A stretch of 64,000 nucleotides of DNA, from positions 1-64,000 of the forward strand of contig CAZXFW010000002.1 in NCBI GenBank assembly GCA_964640175.1. Direction: 5' to 3'. Shown here piece after piece: positions 8,463 through 18,061 of this stretch. Under the pieces are notes generated by a model. It was not told the DNA's origin. It worked only from the letters and a program-made list of their open reading frames with translations, and ran no database searches. Made by a program: the position numbers and the translations under genes. Position 1 is the stretch's first letter. Each line of letters starts with the position of its first letter. The DNA comes from JACKDX01 sp964640175. GTDB lineage: Bacteria; Myxococcota_A; Polyangia; Polyangiales; GCA-016699535.

Positions 8463-9788
8463 CTACATCGTAGTCTCTTGCGAAGCGGTCACAGGGGCTT
8501 GTTCGGCAGAAGGAAGCGCCTCATCGTCGCGCAAGGCTCGCTCAAGCTGCTCGTCAGAGATGTCTATGAAATTGCCCTCCCAGCGCGAGACGACCACCGT
8601 AGCCAAGCAGTTTCCAATCACATTGATCATCGTCCGCGCCATGTCCATGACGGCATCGACACCCAGAATCAAGGTAATCCCTTCAAGTGGAAGATTATAA
8701 CTCGCTAAGGTGCCTGCCAAAATCACCAACGATGCACGCGAAACACCAGCGACACCTTTGCTGGTAAGCATGAGTGTCAAAAGCATAGTGATCTGTTGAC
8801 CGATGCTTAGCTCTACTCCCGCAGCCTGTGCAACAAACATTGCCGCAAAGGAAAGATACAAGGTGCTGCCGTCAAGGTTAAAGCTGTACCCGAGGGGAAG
8901 CACAAACGCCACCACAGGTCGAGGAACTCCCAAACGCTCAAGCACTTCCATGGCCCTGGGCAATGCCGCCTCGCTGGAACTGGTTGAAAAAGCAATCACA
9001 GCGGGCTCTTTCACAGCCCTTACAAACTTACGAAGAGGCACCCGAAACCAAAGTGCCACAGGAAATAATACGCCAAAGACAAACACGGCGAGCGCCAGAT
9101 ATAGCGTCAACACCAGCTTGGCGAGATTCCACAATACTTCAAAACCGCTATGCCCAATCACGTAGGCTATCGCGGCGCCTACGCCGATAGGAGCATACCG
9201 CATGATGATGTTGGTAAACTTAAACATGACTTCCGCCACCAACTGGCAAAAGTCCACCACGGGACGAGCACGCGGCCCCACCATGCCAATGGACAACGCA
9301 AACAAAATGCTAAACACCACAATTTGCAGCACTTCATTTTCCGCAAGTGCCTGCACCACAGACGTTGGCACGGTGTGCAATAGCACCTGGTCCCATGTAT
9401 GTGGCGCAGCCACTACAACATCTTCCGGCCCTGGAGGCGGAAGCGTCACCCCTGCGCCTGGCTTAAAAATGTTCACAATGACCAGGCCCACAACAAGAGC
9501 CAACGTGGTCACAACTTCAAAATAGACAATCGCACGCAGGCCCATGCGCCCTACTGCTTTGGGATGACCCACGCCAGCGACACCAGCTACCAAAGTCGTA
9601 AAAATAAGAGGCGCAATGATCATTTTGATCATGCGCAAGAACAAATCACTGAACGGCCTTACGTATTCAGCATACTGAGGGCCATACTGACTAATTACGG
9701 CACCTGCTGCTAAGCCAATTGCCAATCCAATGAAGATTTGGACCGTCAGCGAAATACGTGGCTTTTTCTCGTCAGAAACTGAAGACAT
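8463..9788 (-). CDS. Dicarboxylate/amino acid:cation symporter (DAACS family)
   Basis: Inner-membrane secondary transporter of the glutamate/aspartate/C4-dicarboxylate family (GltP/DctA type), 441 residues. The early segment MIKMIIAPLIFTTLVAGVAG is typical of the family. The serine-rich reentrant loop FSTSSSEAALP, the substrate-site motif NLDGSTLYLSFA and the second reentrant stretch LMLTSKGVAGVSRASLV follow in order. About eight membrane segments are visible. It probably imports glutamate, aspartate or C4-dicarboxylates; the exact substrate cannot be told. It lies immediately upstream of dapD with only a 2-base gap, so it is probably in the same transcript. Confidence 0.93.
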   Translation of the reverse strand: MSSVSDEKKPRISLTVQIFIGLAIGLAAGAVISQYGPQYAEYVRPFSDLFLRMIKMIIAPLIFTTLVAGVAGVGHPKAVGRMGLRAIVYFEVVTTLALVVGLVIVNIFKPGAGVTLPPPGPEDVVVAAPHTWDQVLLHTVPTSVVQALAENEVLQIVVFSILFALSIGMVGPRARPVVDFCQLVAEVMFKFTNIIMRYAPIGVGAAIAYVIGHSGFEVLWNLAKLVLTLYLALAVFVFGVLFPVALWFRVPLRKFVRAVKEPAVIAFSTSSSEAALPRAMEVLERLGVPRPVVAFVLPLGYSFNLDGSTLYLSFAAMFVAQAAGVELSIGQQITMLLTLMLTSKGVAGVSRASLVILAGTLASYNLPLEGITLILGVDAVMDMARTMINVIGNCLATVVVSRWEGNFIDISDEQLERALRDDEALPSAEQAPVTASQETTM

Positions 9789-9865
9789 GAGATCAACAAC
9801 GTGAAGAACCCTTATAGAACGGCCGGCGCAGAAATACTAGTGGCTTAGTAATAAACGAAAGATGC

Positions 9866-10894
9866 CTAAAAAGCGGGATGAATCAGGCGAACCAGCTCAA
9901 AACATAATGCCGAAACTGCTGCAGATGCCGGGATAGTCAGAAGCCAAGCCCAAACGATATTGGCAGCCACACCCCATTTGATGCCAGACAAGTTATTGGT
10001 GGCTCCCACACCGATGATAGATCCTGTAATGGTGTGAGTCGTTGATACAGGCACGCCACTTTGTGTGGCCAAGAATAATGTAAATGCACCTGCTGTTTCT
10101 GCGCAAAAGCCACCCATGGGTTTGAGCTTGGTGATTTTCATGCCCATGGTACGAACGATTCGCCATCCGCCCATCGCAGTACCAATCCCCATCGCCACAT
10201 GGCATGCAAGAATGATCCAAATTGTTTCAGGGTTGGTTAATGACAATCTCGTCCCGGAATGCATCCATCCTGCCGCCACAAGCAACGCGATAATGATCCC
10301 CATGGTTTTCTGTGCGTCATTGCCGCCGTGCCCCAGAGAATAAAGCGCCGCAGAGAGAAGCTGCCCCCTTCGAAACACACCATCCACGCTCCCAGGCCGC
10401 CACCTGCGAAACAGCCAATAGACGAGCACCATGAGAAAAAATCCCAACACCATGCCTATGAGCGGCGCAAGGGGAATAAACTTAATGGTTTTCCACACCT
10501 TATCCCACTGCAACACATCAAAGCCAGCATAGGTCACTCCCGCGCCGCCAACTCCCCCGATCAAGGCGTGAGATGAGCTTGTAGGCAATCCCCATTTCCA
10601 TGTGAGCAAATCCCAGACGATGGCCCCCACAAGGCCCGTCAAAACAACATACATAAACGCCGGCTCACTCGGTGTCACCGTCACAATCTTCGCGACGGTA
10701 TCTGCAACTTCTGGAGCAAACACAAACATCGCAATGAAGTTAAAAAACGCTGCCCATGCGACCGCAAACCGCGGCGAAAGCACACGCGTAGAAACGACCG
10801 TGGCGATTGAGTTAGCCGCATCGTGAAAGCCATTGATCACATCGAATGCAAGCGCAATGGCAATCGTCACTATGACCAAAACGGTGGTTTCCAT
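9866..10894 (-). CDS. pit: Low-affinity inorganic phosphate transporter (PiT family)
   Basis: Inner-membrane phosphate permease, 342 residues. Both copies of the PiT signature are present: near the N-terminus FDVINGFHDAANSIAT, and in the middle LGHGGNDAQKTMGII. The C-terminal half has the matching SGVPVSTTHTITGSIIGVG block. About ten hydrophobic segments are visible. It lies 15 bases after the DUF47 gene, a classic pairing in which the PhoU-like protein modulates the permease. Confidence 0.94.
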   Translation of the reverse strand: METTVLVIVTIAIALAFDVINGFHDAANSIATVVSTRVLSPRFAVAWAAFFNFIAMFVFAPEVADTVAKIVTVTPSEPAFMYVVLTGLVGAIVWDLLTWKWGLPTSSSHALIGGVGGAGVTYAGFDVLQWDKVWKTIKFIPLAPLIGMVLGFFLMVLVYWLFRRWRPGSVDGVFRRGQLLSAALYSLGHGGNDAQKTMGIIIALLVAAGWMHSGTRLSLTNPETIWIILACHVAMGIGTAMGGWRIVRTMGMKITKLKPMGGFCAETAGAFTLFLATQSGVPVSTTHTITGSIIGVGATNNLSGIKWGVAANIVWAWLLTIPASAAVSALCFELVRLIHPAF

Positions 10895-10909
10895 GAGTAC
10901 TTGTGTGCG

Positions 10910-11536
10910 CTAAAGGTGTTCGAGAACGATGCCTTCAATAATGTTGGCGACATCCTCACACGCGTCAATTGCGTTCTCTAGAGTTTCGTAAATCTCGCGC
11001 CATTTGATAACCGCAATGGCATCTTTTTCTTCCCGAAACAATTGTGCCAACGACTTAGCGTAGATGGAATCGCCTTGCTTCTCATAAAGCTTGACGTGCT
11101 CACATTCCTGCAAAATTGCATCCGCATTCTTCAGGCTACGCAATCCCCGCACGGCTCTTTCGATAGACTCAGCTGCGGAAACTATATTTAAACAGGATTC
11201 GGCCAACCGTGGAGCCGGTGTCTGCATCTCATAAAGGCGTATTCTGCCAAACACTGCGTCAATGAAATCGACAACGTCATCTAACCCTGAAATAAGTCTA
11301 TGGATATCGTTACGTTCCAGTGGGGTGATAAATGTTTTATGAAGCGCTTCGATACATTGATGGGTGATAACGTCTGCTTTGTTTTCAATTTGACGTAACC
11401 CTTTGGGGTTAGCCGTGGCAAATCCCTCTTCCTGGATAGAACGCAACAAATGCTGGCTTGCCTGCACCAATAGCTGCGCATGTTGCTCGAAGAAGTCGAA
11501 AAAACTAGTTTCTTTAGGAAGGAAACGTCGCAGCAT
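10910..11536 (-). CDS. DUF47 / PhoU-like phosphate transport regulator
   Basis: Cytoplasmic, mostly helical protein of the DUF47 (PhoU-like) family that accompanies PiT transporters. Family features are MLRRFLPKETSFFDFFEQHA at the N-terminus, the ExxxD block RQIENKADVITHQCIEAL, the helix ITPLERNDIHRLISGLDDVVDFID and the last helix YETLENAIDACEDVANIIEGI. These conserved Glu/Asp residues bind metals in the family. I chose the ATG at 11536 (209 residues), which starts at MLRRFLP; an upstream ATG at 11554 only adds MCAGGS. Followed at once by pit. Confidence 0.92.
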   Translation of the reverse strand: MLRRFLPKETSFFDFFEQHAQLLVQASQHLLRSIQEEGFATANPKGLRQIENKADVITHQCIEALHKTFITPLERNDIHRLISGLDDVVDFIDAVFGRIRLYEMQTPAPRLAESCLNIVSAAESIERAVRGLRSLKNADAILQECEHVKLYEKQGDSIYAKSLAQLFREEKDAIAVIKWREIYETLENAIDACEDVANIIEGIVLEHL

Positions 11537-11587
11537 ACTGCCTCCGGCGCACACTTAGCATTAAGTGCTCAGCAGGGTCCAAGGGAT

Positions 11588-11998
11588 TTATAAACTGCTA
11601 AAAAAGAAGCTGATCTCTGCCTGGGCCGTCTCAGGGCCATCCGAGCCATGGACTGCGTTTTCGCCCACATTAGAGCCGTACGCCTTGCGAATGGTATTCG
11701 GCTCCGCTTTGGCAGGATCCGTAGCTCCCATTAAATCACGGTAACGCTGAATGGCATTATCGCCCTCCAATGCACTCACCACGACAGGCCCACGCGTCAT
11801 AAAGGCAACCAATTCACCAAAGAATGGCCTTTCTCGATGTATCTCATAAAACTGTTCTGCTTGCGGCCGAGTCATGTGAATCATCCGCATGGCTTTAATT
11901 TCAAGTCCCGCTTTTTCGATCATCGCAATGATGCCGCCCACGTGGTGTTGTTCGACTGCGTCGGGTTTGATGATGCTCAAGGTTCGTTCAATTGTCAT
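11588..11998 (-). CDS. ndk: Nucleoside diphosphate kinase
   Basis: Transfers the gamma phosphate from ATP to nucleoside diphosphates through a phosphohistidine. The N-terminus TLSIIKPDAV, the block RPFFGELVAFMTRGPVV, IRKAYG and the active site NAVHGSD with catalytic His117 are all present. Length 136 residues is normal. It lies 18 bases downstream of sucD, and Ndk is known to partner succinyl-CoA synthetase in other bacteria, which fits this order. Confidence 0.97.
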   Translation of the reverse strand: MTIERTLSIIKPDAVEQHHVGGIIAMIEKAGLEIKAMRMIHMTRPQAEQFYEIHRERPFFGELVAFMTRGPVVVSALEGDNAIQRYRDLMGATDPAKAEPNTIRKAYGSNVGENAVHGSDGPETAQAEISFFFSSL

Positions 11999-12016
11999 TG
12001 ATTACTCCATCCTTAA

Positions 12017-12889
12017 CTAAAGCAACGACTTCAGCGTGCTTCCCATATCCGAAGGCGTAGGAGCCATGGTGACGCCTGCTTCCTTCAAAGCTCGAATTTT
12101 GTCAGCTGCGGTACCTTTGCCACCAGAGATGATGGCCCCTGCATGTCCCATGCGTTTGCCGGGAGGTGCGGTGGTGCCAGCGATAAAGCCCACAATAGGC
12201 TTGGTGAAGTGCTCTCGGATGTATTCTGCAGCGCGCTCTTCTGCAACACCACCAATTTCGCCGATTAAAATTACGGCATCGGTGTCAGGATCTTCTTTGA
12301 ATTTCGCTAACACATCGACAAAATCTGTTCCATTGACCGGATCGCCCCCAATGCCCACGCATGTGCTTTGACCAATGCCAAGCGCAGTCAGCTGGCCCAC
12401 CGCTTCGTAGGTTAATGTTCCGCTACGCGAGACAACGCCTACTCGGCCTGGCTTATGAATGTGCCCTGGCATGATGCCAATTTTGCACATACCAGGAGTG
12501 ATCACACCTGGACAGTTTGGCCCAATCAGCCGGCTTGTGGATTGCGCATCCAAAACACGTCGAACGCGCAGCATGTCTTTAACAGGAATGCCTTCGGTGA
12601 TTGCCACCACCAGTTGTACGCCCGCATCCACTGCCTCTAAGATGGCATCCGCTGCAAAGGGTGGCGGCACAAACACACACGCCGCGTTCGCCCCGGTTTC
12701 GCGAACCGCTCTCGCCACCGTATTGAATACAGGCACCTTGCCTTCGAAACGTTCACCTTCTTTACCTGGAGTCACTCCAGCCACAAGCTGGGTTCCATAC
12801 TGGAGCATTTGCCCGGCATGAAACGCCCCCGCATTGCCTGTGATGCCCTGCACTAACACTTTAGTGGTATTATCAACAAAAATCGCCAT
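12017..12889 (-). CDS. sucD: Succinyl-CoA synthetase, alpha subunit
   Basis: CoA-binding and phosphohistidine subunit of succinyl-CoA synthetase (TCA cycle substrate-level phosphorylation). Features are the N-terminal Rossmann CoA-binding part (VLVQGITGNAGAFHAGQM), RLIGPNCPGVITPG, VGVVSRSGTLTYEA and the phosphorylated histidine in GHAGAIISGGKGTA. I took the ATG at 12889 (290 residues), where MAIFVDNTTKVLVQG begins as in the family; it lies two bases after the sucC stop. Confidence 0.96.
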   Translation of the reverse strand: MAIFVDNTTKVLVQGITGNAGAFHAGQMLQYGTQLVAGVTPGKEGERFEGKVPVFNTVARAVRETGANAACVFVPPPFAADAILEAVDAGVQLVVAITEGIPVKDMLRVRRVLDAQSTSRLIGPNCPGVITPGMCKIGIMPGHIHKPGRVGVVSRSGTLTYEAVGQLTALGIGQSTCVGIGGDPVNGTDFVDVLAKFKEDPDTDAVILIGEIGGVAEERAAEYIREHFTKPIVGFIAGTTAPPGKRMGHAGAIISGGKGTAADKIRALKEAGVTMAPTPSDMGSTLKSLL

Positions 12890-12891
12890 AA

Positions 12892-14073
12892 CTATGCACA
12901 ACCCTTAACGAAATTGACAATGCGCTCTGCACCCTCTGCCATGGTAGCCACCGGTGTAATCGCTAACTTGGATTCCAGAAGTAGCCGATGCCCTTCTTCG
13001 ACATTGGTGCCTTCAAGCCTCACTACCACAGGCACCTTCAAGCCGACCTCTTTACTCGCTGCAATCACCCCTTGAGCAATCACATCACACTTCATGATCC
13101 CGCCAAAGATATTCACGAAAATGCCTTTGACTTCGGGTGAACGCAAAATGATCGAAAATGCCTTGGTCACAGCTTCTTGAGAAGCTCCTCCTCCTACATC
13201 CAAAAAATTGGCAGGCTCACCACCGTAATACTTGATGATGTCCATCGTAGCCATCGCCAAGCCTGCGCCATTGACCAAGCAGCCGATGTCGCCCTCTAGC
13301 TGCACATAACTCAACCCAGCCTCTTTCGCCTCTGTTTCAACCGGATTTTCCTCGCTTGGATCCCGCAAATTCGCCCATTCCGGATGACGGTACTCAGCGC
13401 TGTCGTCTAAGTTGATCTTGCCGTCCAACGCAATCACGCTTCCTGCCTTGGTAAGGATCAATGGATTCACTTCTACAAGTGAGCAATCCTGTGTTTCAAA
13501 CAGCCTCGATAACCCCGAAAGCACTTCTCCAAACGCTTTGGCCGCAGTTTTTTCCAAGCCCAGGCCATAGGCCAATTCCCGCATTTGATAGGGCATGAGT
13601 CCAACCGTTGGATCAATATACGTACGTTGGATTTTCTCTGGCTGAGAAGCAGCGACTTCTTCGATATCCATCCCACCTTCTGTCGATGCGATAATCGCCA
13701 CACGTCGTTTTTCGCGATCCACCACGAGCGCCACATAAAGCTCCCGTGCGATATCAAGCCCCTGCTCCACGAGCAAACGCTCCACCACCTTGCCCTGAGG
13801 ACCTGTTTGATGCGTGACAAGCGTCTTTCCTAAAAGCTCTTTTGCAGCGTTAGTTGCGGCATCCACTCCTTTGACAACTTTGACTCCGCCTGCTTTGCCC
13901 CGCCCTCCTGCATGAATCTGTGCCTTGATAACCACCGTTTCTGAGCCGGTGCGAGTGATAATCTGTTTAGCTGCCTGAGCTGCCTCTTCTACACTAAATG
14001 CAGGCAAGCCCTCAGGAACAGGAATGCTCTGTTCCCGAAACAGTGCTTTGGCTTGATATTCGTGAATATTCAT
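12892..14073 (-). CDS. sucC: Succinyl-CoA synthetase, beta subunit
   Basis: ATP-grasp subunit that carries nucleotide and succinate binding. It begins MNIHEYQAKALFREQSIPVP, the usual SucC start, and shows KAQIHAGGRGKAGGVK, the metal-binding LVEVNPLI, ALDGKINLDDSA, VNGAGLAMATMD and NFLDVGGGA. At 393 residues it is standard length. Between mdh (6-base gap) and sucD (2-base gap) in the TCA operon. Confidence 0.97.
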   Translation of the reverse strand: MNIHEYQAKALFREQSIPVPEGLPAFSVEEAAQAAKQIITRTGSETVVIKAQIHAGGRGKAGGVKVVKGVDAATNAAKELLGKTLVTHQTGPQGKVVERLLVEQGLDIARELYVALVVDREKRRVAIIASTEGGMDIEEVAASQPEKIQRTYIDPTVGLMPYQMRELAYGLGLEKTAAKAFGEVLSGLSRLFETQDCSLVEVNPLILTKAGSVIALDGKINLDDSAEYRHPEWANLRDPSEENPVETEAKEAGLSYVQLEGDIGCLVNGAGLAMATMDIIKYYGGEPANFLDVGGGASQEAVTKAFSIILRSPEVKGIFVNIFGGIMKCDVIAQGVIAASKEVGLKVPVVVRLEGTNVEEGHRLLLESKLAITPVATMAEGAERIVNFVKGCA

Positions 14074-14079
14074 GGGCGG

Positions 14080-15018
14080 TTATAGCTTCTGTGCGGCAGC
14101 GATCAATTCTTGTACCGCAGCGACACTTTTATCCAACATGGTTTTTTCGTTCGCACTAAGTTTTATCTCAACGACCCTTTCGACACCCTTGCCTCCCAAC
14201 ACCACAGGAACACCAAGGTAGACATCGTTATATCCATACTCTCCCTTTAACAGCGCAGCGGCTGGCAATAACCTTTTCTGATCTTTAAGATAGCTTTCTG
14301 CCATCGCAATCGCCCCTGCCGCAGGCGCAAAATACGCGCTTGTGCCCATAAGCTTAACAATCTCACCGCCACCCATACGTGTACGCTCGACAATCGCATT
14401 AAGCGTATCCGCATGAACAAGCTGTTCTGCAGGCACTCCATTGATGGTGCAGTAGCTCAAACAAGGCACCATGGTGTCGCCATGTCCACCAAGCACCAAG
14501 GTTTTAACTTCCTTGACGCTAACCTTGGCGGCATCCGCCAAAAAACATTGGAACCGAGCGCTATCCAGCGCACCCGCCATTCCAACGACACGTTCCCGCC
14601 CAAATCCCGTCACCTTATTCATTTCGTACACCATGGCATCGAGCGGATTGGAAATCACAATCACAAACGCATGAGGCGCATGTGTTTTGATACCTTGGGC
14701 CACATCACGAATGATCTTCAAGTTGATGGACAAAAGATCGTCACGGCTCATCCCGGGCTTACGCGGCACACCCGCTGTGACAATCACAACATCTGAGCCC
14801 TGGATGTCAGCATAGTTCGACGTGCCGGTCACCTTGGCATCAAAGCCATCCAACGCTCCGGCTTGCATGAGATCAAGCGCCTTACCACGTGCGAGGCCTT
14901 CTTTTTCAGGGATATCAAGCAACACCACATCCCCAAGCTCCCGCCGAGCTAGAAGTGACGCAAGCTCTCCACCAATATTGCCAGCTCCAATAAGTGATAT
15001 TTTCTTACGACCAGTCAT
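14080..15018 (-). CDS. mdh: Malate dehydrogenase (LDH-like type)
   Basis: NAD-dependent oxidation of malate to oxaloacetate. Rossmann motif SLIGAGNIGGELASLL, the adenine-selecting Asp in VVLLDIPEKEG, VTAGVPRKPGMSRDDLL with the substrate arginine, IVISNPLDAM and the catalytic histidine in VLGGHGDTMVP are all in place. The RKPGMSRDDLL loop identifies malate rather than lactate specificity (Arg at the selective position). 312 residues. Starts 2 bases after the icd stop. Confidence 0.95.
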   Translation of the reverse strand: MTGRKKISLIGAGNIGGELASLLARRELGDVVLLDIPEKEGLARGKALDLMQAGALDGFDAKVTGTSNYADIQGSDVVIVTAGVPRKPGMSRDDLLSINLKIIRDVAQGIKTHAPHAFVIVISNPLDAMVYEMNKVTGFGRERVVGMAGALDSARFQCFLADAAKVSVKEVKTLVLGGHGDTMVPCLSYCTINGVPAEQLVHADTLNAIVERTRMGGGEIVKLMGTSAYFAPAAGAIAMAESYLKDQKRLLPAAALLKGEYGYNDVYLGVPVVLGGKGVERVVEIKLSANEKTMLDKSVAAVQELIAAAQKL

Positions 15019-15020
15019 AA

Positions 15021-16325
15021 TTAATCTCCCATATGCCGAATCATGGCATCCCCGAACTCAGAGCACTTAACTTCGGTGGCACCTTTCATCAGCCGTGCAA
15101 AATCATACGTAACCGTCTTGGCACCAATAGCGCCATCCATGCCTTGGATGATGAGATCAGCAGCTTCGCTCCATCCCATGTACCTGAACATCATTTCGCC
15201 ACTCAGAATCACCGAACCCGGATTCACCTTATCTTGATTGGCATATTTGGGTGCAGTCCCATGGGTCGCTTCGAAGATGGCGTGTCCGGTGTCGTAATTG
15301 ATGTTTCCCCCAGGGGCGATGCCGATCCCACCCACCTGTGCAGCAAGCGCATCCGAAAGATAGTCGCCATTAAGGTTCATGGTGGCAATGACATCAAATT
15401 CCGAGGGCCTCGTGAGCACTTGCTGAAGCGCGATGTCTGCAATGGCGTCCTTAATAAGGACACGGCCTTTTTCAAGTGCGCTTGCCTGTTCCCGGTTAGC
15501 CTCTGCCTCGCCTTTTTCCTTTTGCGTGCGCTCCCATTGCGACCAGGTATACGTATGTTCGCCAAACTCACGTTCCGCTAAGGCATATCCCCAATTTCGA
15601 AATGCACCTTCGGTGTATTTCATAATGTTACCCTTGTGCACCATGGTGACACTTTGACGCTTAGCCTCCACTGCATAGCGAATCGCCGCTCGAACCAAAC
15701 GCTCGGTGCCTTCGCGGGAAACAGGCTTAATGCCGATACCTGAAGTTTCAGGAAATCGAATTTTCGAATACCGATCAGGAAACGTTTCTTTGAGAAACGC
15801 AAGAACCTTCTTTGCCTCTATGGAGCCTTGCTCAAACTCGACCCCTGCATAAATATCTTCCGTATTCTCCCGGAAAATCACCATATCCACGCGCTCAGGC
15901 GAAAGCACAGGCGAAGGCGCTCCTTTAAACCACCGCACAGGACGCAGACATACATACAGATCCAAAAGCTGACGTAACGCAACGTTGAGAGAGCGAAACC
16001 CTTCCCCAATGGGAGTCGTAAGCGGCCCTTTGATTCCAACCAGATATTCTCGAAATGCCTCAATAGTGGCATCCGGCAGCCATGTATCGAATCGCTCAAA
16101 CGCTTTTTGACCGGCATAGACCTCCCACCAGGCGACGCGGCGCTTTCCTCGATACGCTTTGTCGACCGCAGCATCCATCACCCGCTGAGCAGCACGCCAA
16201 ATGTCCGGGCCTGTTCCATCTCCCTCAATAAAAGGCACGATGGGCTGATCCGGCACCTGAAGTTTCCCATTCGCGCCTTTGCGAATCGGCAGCCCTGAAC
16301 TCGGTTTAGAATGCTCTTCGCCCAT
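15021..16325 (-). CDS. icd: Isocitrate dehydrogenase, NADP-type
   Basis: Oxidative decarboxylation of isocitrate to 2-oxoglutarate. Recognised by VPFIEGDGTGPDIW, the isocitrate-binding SLNVALRQLLDLYVCLRPVRW, MVIFRENTEDIYAGVEF, MVHKGNIMKYTEG, DVIATMNLNGDYLSDALAAQVGG and EATHGTAPKYANQDKVNPGS. 434 residues is slightly longer than the E. coli enzyme; the extra length lies around the Glu/Ala/Lys-rich stretch KEKGEAEANREQASALEKG. First gene of the icd-mdh-sucCD-ndk cluster. An AAGGGA ribosome-binding site sits about 9 bases before the ATG. Confidence 0.96.
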   Translation of the reverse strand: MGEEHSKPSSGLPIRKGANGKLQVPDQPIVPFIEGDGTGPDIWRAAQRVMDAAVDKAYRGKRRVAWWEVYAGQKAFERFDTWLPDATIEAFREYLVGIKGPLTTPIGEGFRSLNVALRQLLDLYVCLRPVRWFKGAPSPVLSPERVDMVIFRENTEDIYAGVEFEQGSIEAKKVLAFLKETFPDRYSKIRFPETSGIGIKPVSREGTERLVRAAIRYAVEAKRQSVTMVHKGNIMKYTEGAFRNWGYALAEREFGEHTYTWSQWERTQKEKGEAEANREQASALEKGRVLIKDAIADIALQQVLTRPSEFDVIATMNLNGDYLSDALAAQVGGIGIAPGGNINYDTGHAIFEATHGTAPKYANQDKVNPGSVILSGEMMFRYMGWSEAADLIIQGMDGAIGAKTVTYDFARLMKGATEVKCSEFGDAMIRHMGD

Positions 16326-16410
16326 TCGAATGATCCCTTCTGATGTGGTGGCGGCTTATAGCACATCCCACCGCAAAGGGGGGCGTTAAACCGTGGTTTT
16401 TTCTCGACCC

Positions 16411-17091
16411 CTACCAGGGGAGGGATTCGCCGTTGCTATGCCAAAATCCGCCGCTGGTTTCGAGACGCAGGGCATCCAGCCTTGCAAGCATCCCTTCAAC
16501 GGCTGCCGGTGGATCGATATTGCCCTGATACTCCGTCATATCCGTCCGAACAAATCCCGGATGCAAAAGCGCCACGGCCACTGCCCGGTTCTTAAGATCA
16601 CAGGCCAACGAAACCCCAGCCATATTAACAGCGGCTTTGGACATGCGGTAGCCGTAATAGCCCCCTGAACTGTTGTCGGTAATAGAGCCCATGCGACTGG
16701 TCACTATGCCTATCTTGGCACCTTGAACCAGATGCGGAAGCATTCCTCGCGTCAGCCTCAGAGGTCCCAATGCATTAATCTCAAACTGCAAACGGAGCTC
16801 ATTAAAATCCAATGTATCTAATGTGTCTGTGCGGAGAATGCCCGCGTTGTGGATCAATAAATCCACCTTGAGCCCATGAAGCCGCGCTTGAACCTCTTGC
16901 TCCACGCTGTCTTGGGAGACATCAATGCCCGCCTCTACCCTTATGTCCAACGCCCCAAGCTCATCACTCGTATGGCGACAAAGCGCGACCACGTTATCCC
17001 CACGCGCATGCAGGGCGTTACAAAACTCAAGGCCCAGCCCCCGGTTCGCGCCCGAAACCACCGCCGTTAGAACCTGTCGTTGCCGATACAT
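16411..17091 (-). CDS. Short-chain dehydrogenase/reductase
   Basis: NAD(P)-dependent SDR, 226 residues from the ATG at 17091. The cofactor loop is SGANRGLG, the NAG motif is IHNAGIL, the catalytic serine lies in IVTSRMGSI, and the YxxxK pair is in GYRMSKAAVN. After it comes LLHPGFVRTDMT. This looks like the C-factor/sniffer-like SDR group, which in myxobacteria includes the developmental signal protein CsgA; that link is only by resemblance and not claimed here. Substrate unknown. It lies just upstream of icd, separated by about 85 bases. Confidence 0.85.
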   Translation of the reverse strand: MYRQRQVLTAVVSGANRGLGLEFCNALHARGDNVVALCRHTSDELGALDIRVEAGIDVSQDSVEQEVQARLHGLKVDLLIHNAGILRTDTLDTLDFNELRLQFEINALGPLRLTRGMLPHLVQGAKIGIVTSRMGSITDNSSGGYYGYRMSKAAVNMAGVSLACDLKNRAVAVALLHPGFVRTDMTEYQGNIDPPAAVEGMLARLDALRLETSGGFWHSNGESLPW

Positions 17092-17150
17092 GAGACCAGT
17101 ATAACGAAAGCCTCCTGCCACGAACAGCTCTTTACGGAGAAGATCTTAAC

Positions 17151-18032
17151 TTAGGCACGTGGATGGTGGCGCGTATGCATCTGACGTAAATGATCTGCTC
17201 TTAGATGTGTGTAAATTTGCGTAGTGGTGATATCTGCATGTCCAAGCAGGGTTTGCACCACACGAAGATCCGCGCCATTCTCCAGCAAATGCGTGGCAAA
17301 CGAATGACGCAACGTATGAGGCGAAACCTCCCTATGGATGCCTGCGCTTCGAAGGTGATGGCGAATGCGATACCACCATGCAATGCGAGTCATCCTCTTG
17401 CCGCGGGACGTAACGAACACCGCATTTTCTTCAGGCTTTGCCCAACGTGGCCTGAGTTCGGATAGATAGCGGCCTAAAAGCTCGCGCGCCGGGATGCCCA
17501 AAGGGATGAGCCGTTGCTTGCCGCCCTTACCATCTGCACGCAAATAGCCGCTTTCCAATTGCAAGGCGCTAAGACGCAACGTGACCAACTCTGACACCCG
17601 TAACCCGGCCGCATACATCGTATACAGCATGGTTGCGTCACGCAGACCCAAGGGTTTGCGTTGATCCGGAGCCGACAAAAGCCTGGCAACTTCTTCGACG
17701 CTCAACACCCCCGGCAGCTTTCGTCCCAGCTTAGGCGCTTCAATTAATAGCGCCGGATCTTCAGAGAGCACACGCTCTGCCACGAGGAAACGAAAAAAGC
17801 CTCGCAACGCAGACAATGTACGCGCTTGGGATCGCGCGCTGAGCCCCTGCTGCTGTGACAGCATGAGTAAAAACCCTGCCACATCAGCGGTCTTTAGTGT
17901 TTTCACCTGCTTGACGCGGGGGCCCAAGTACGCACAAAACCTTCCCAAATCATGTGCGTAGGCCTCCAGGGTCGATGCGCTCAGCCCGCGCTCAACCCGA
18001 AGATGATCGAGGTACCGGTCCAACCAATCCAC
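17151..18032 (-). CDS. xerD: Tyrosine recombinase, XerC/XerD type
   Basis: Site-specific recombinase of the Xer type, expected to resolve chromosome dimers at dif. An N-terminal SAM-like core-binding domain (YLDHLRVERGLSASTLEAYAHDL) is followed by the catalytic domain. The active-site residues are Arg145 (AAGLRVSEL), Lys172 (GKGGKQRLIP), His239 and Arg242 (HTLRHSFATHLL), His265 (LLGHADITTT) and Tyr274 (QIYTHL). 293 residues, normal for Xer proteins. No phage or integron context and no partner recombinase nearby, so a housekeeping XerC/XerD role is more likely than an integrase; C versus D is uncertain. Confidence 0.9.
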   Translation of the reverse strand: MDWLDRYLDHLRVERGLSASTLEAYAHDLGRFCAYLGPRVKQVKTLKTADVAGFLLMLSQQQGLSARSQARTLSALRGFFRFLVAERVLSEDPALLIEAPKLGRKLPGVLSVEEVARLLSAPDQRKPLGLRDATMLYTMYAAGLRVSELVTLRLSALQLESGYLRADGKGGKQRLIPLGIPARELLGRYLSELRPRWAKPEENAVFVTSRGKRMTRIAWWYRIRHHLRSAGIHREVSPHTLRHSFATHLLENGADLRVVQTLLGHADITTTQIYTHLRADHLRQMHTRHHPRA

Positions 18033-18061
18033 GACTTAGTCTAGCCTTAATCCGCAAAAGC

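Noticed and set aside
16408..16420. CCCCT/AGGGG hairpin near the end of the SDR gene as a terminator
   Set aside because: No U-tract follows on either strand, and it overlaps the stop codon.
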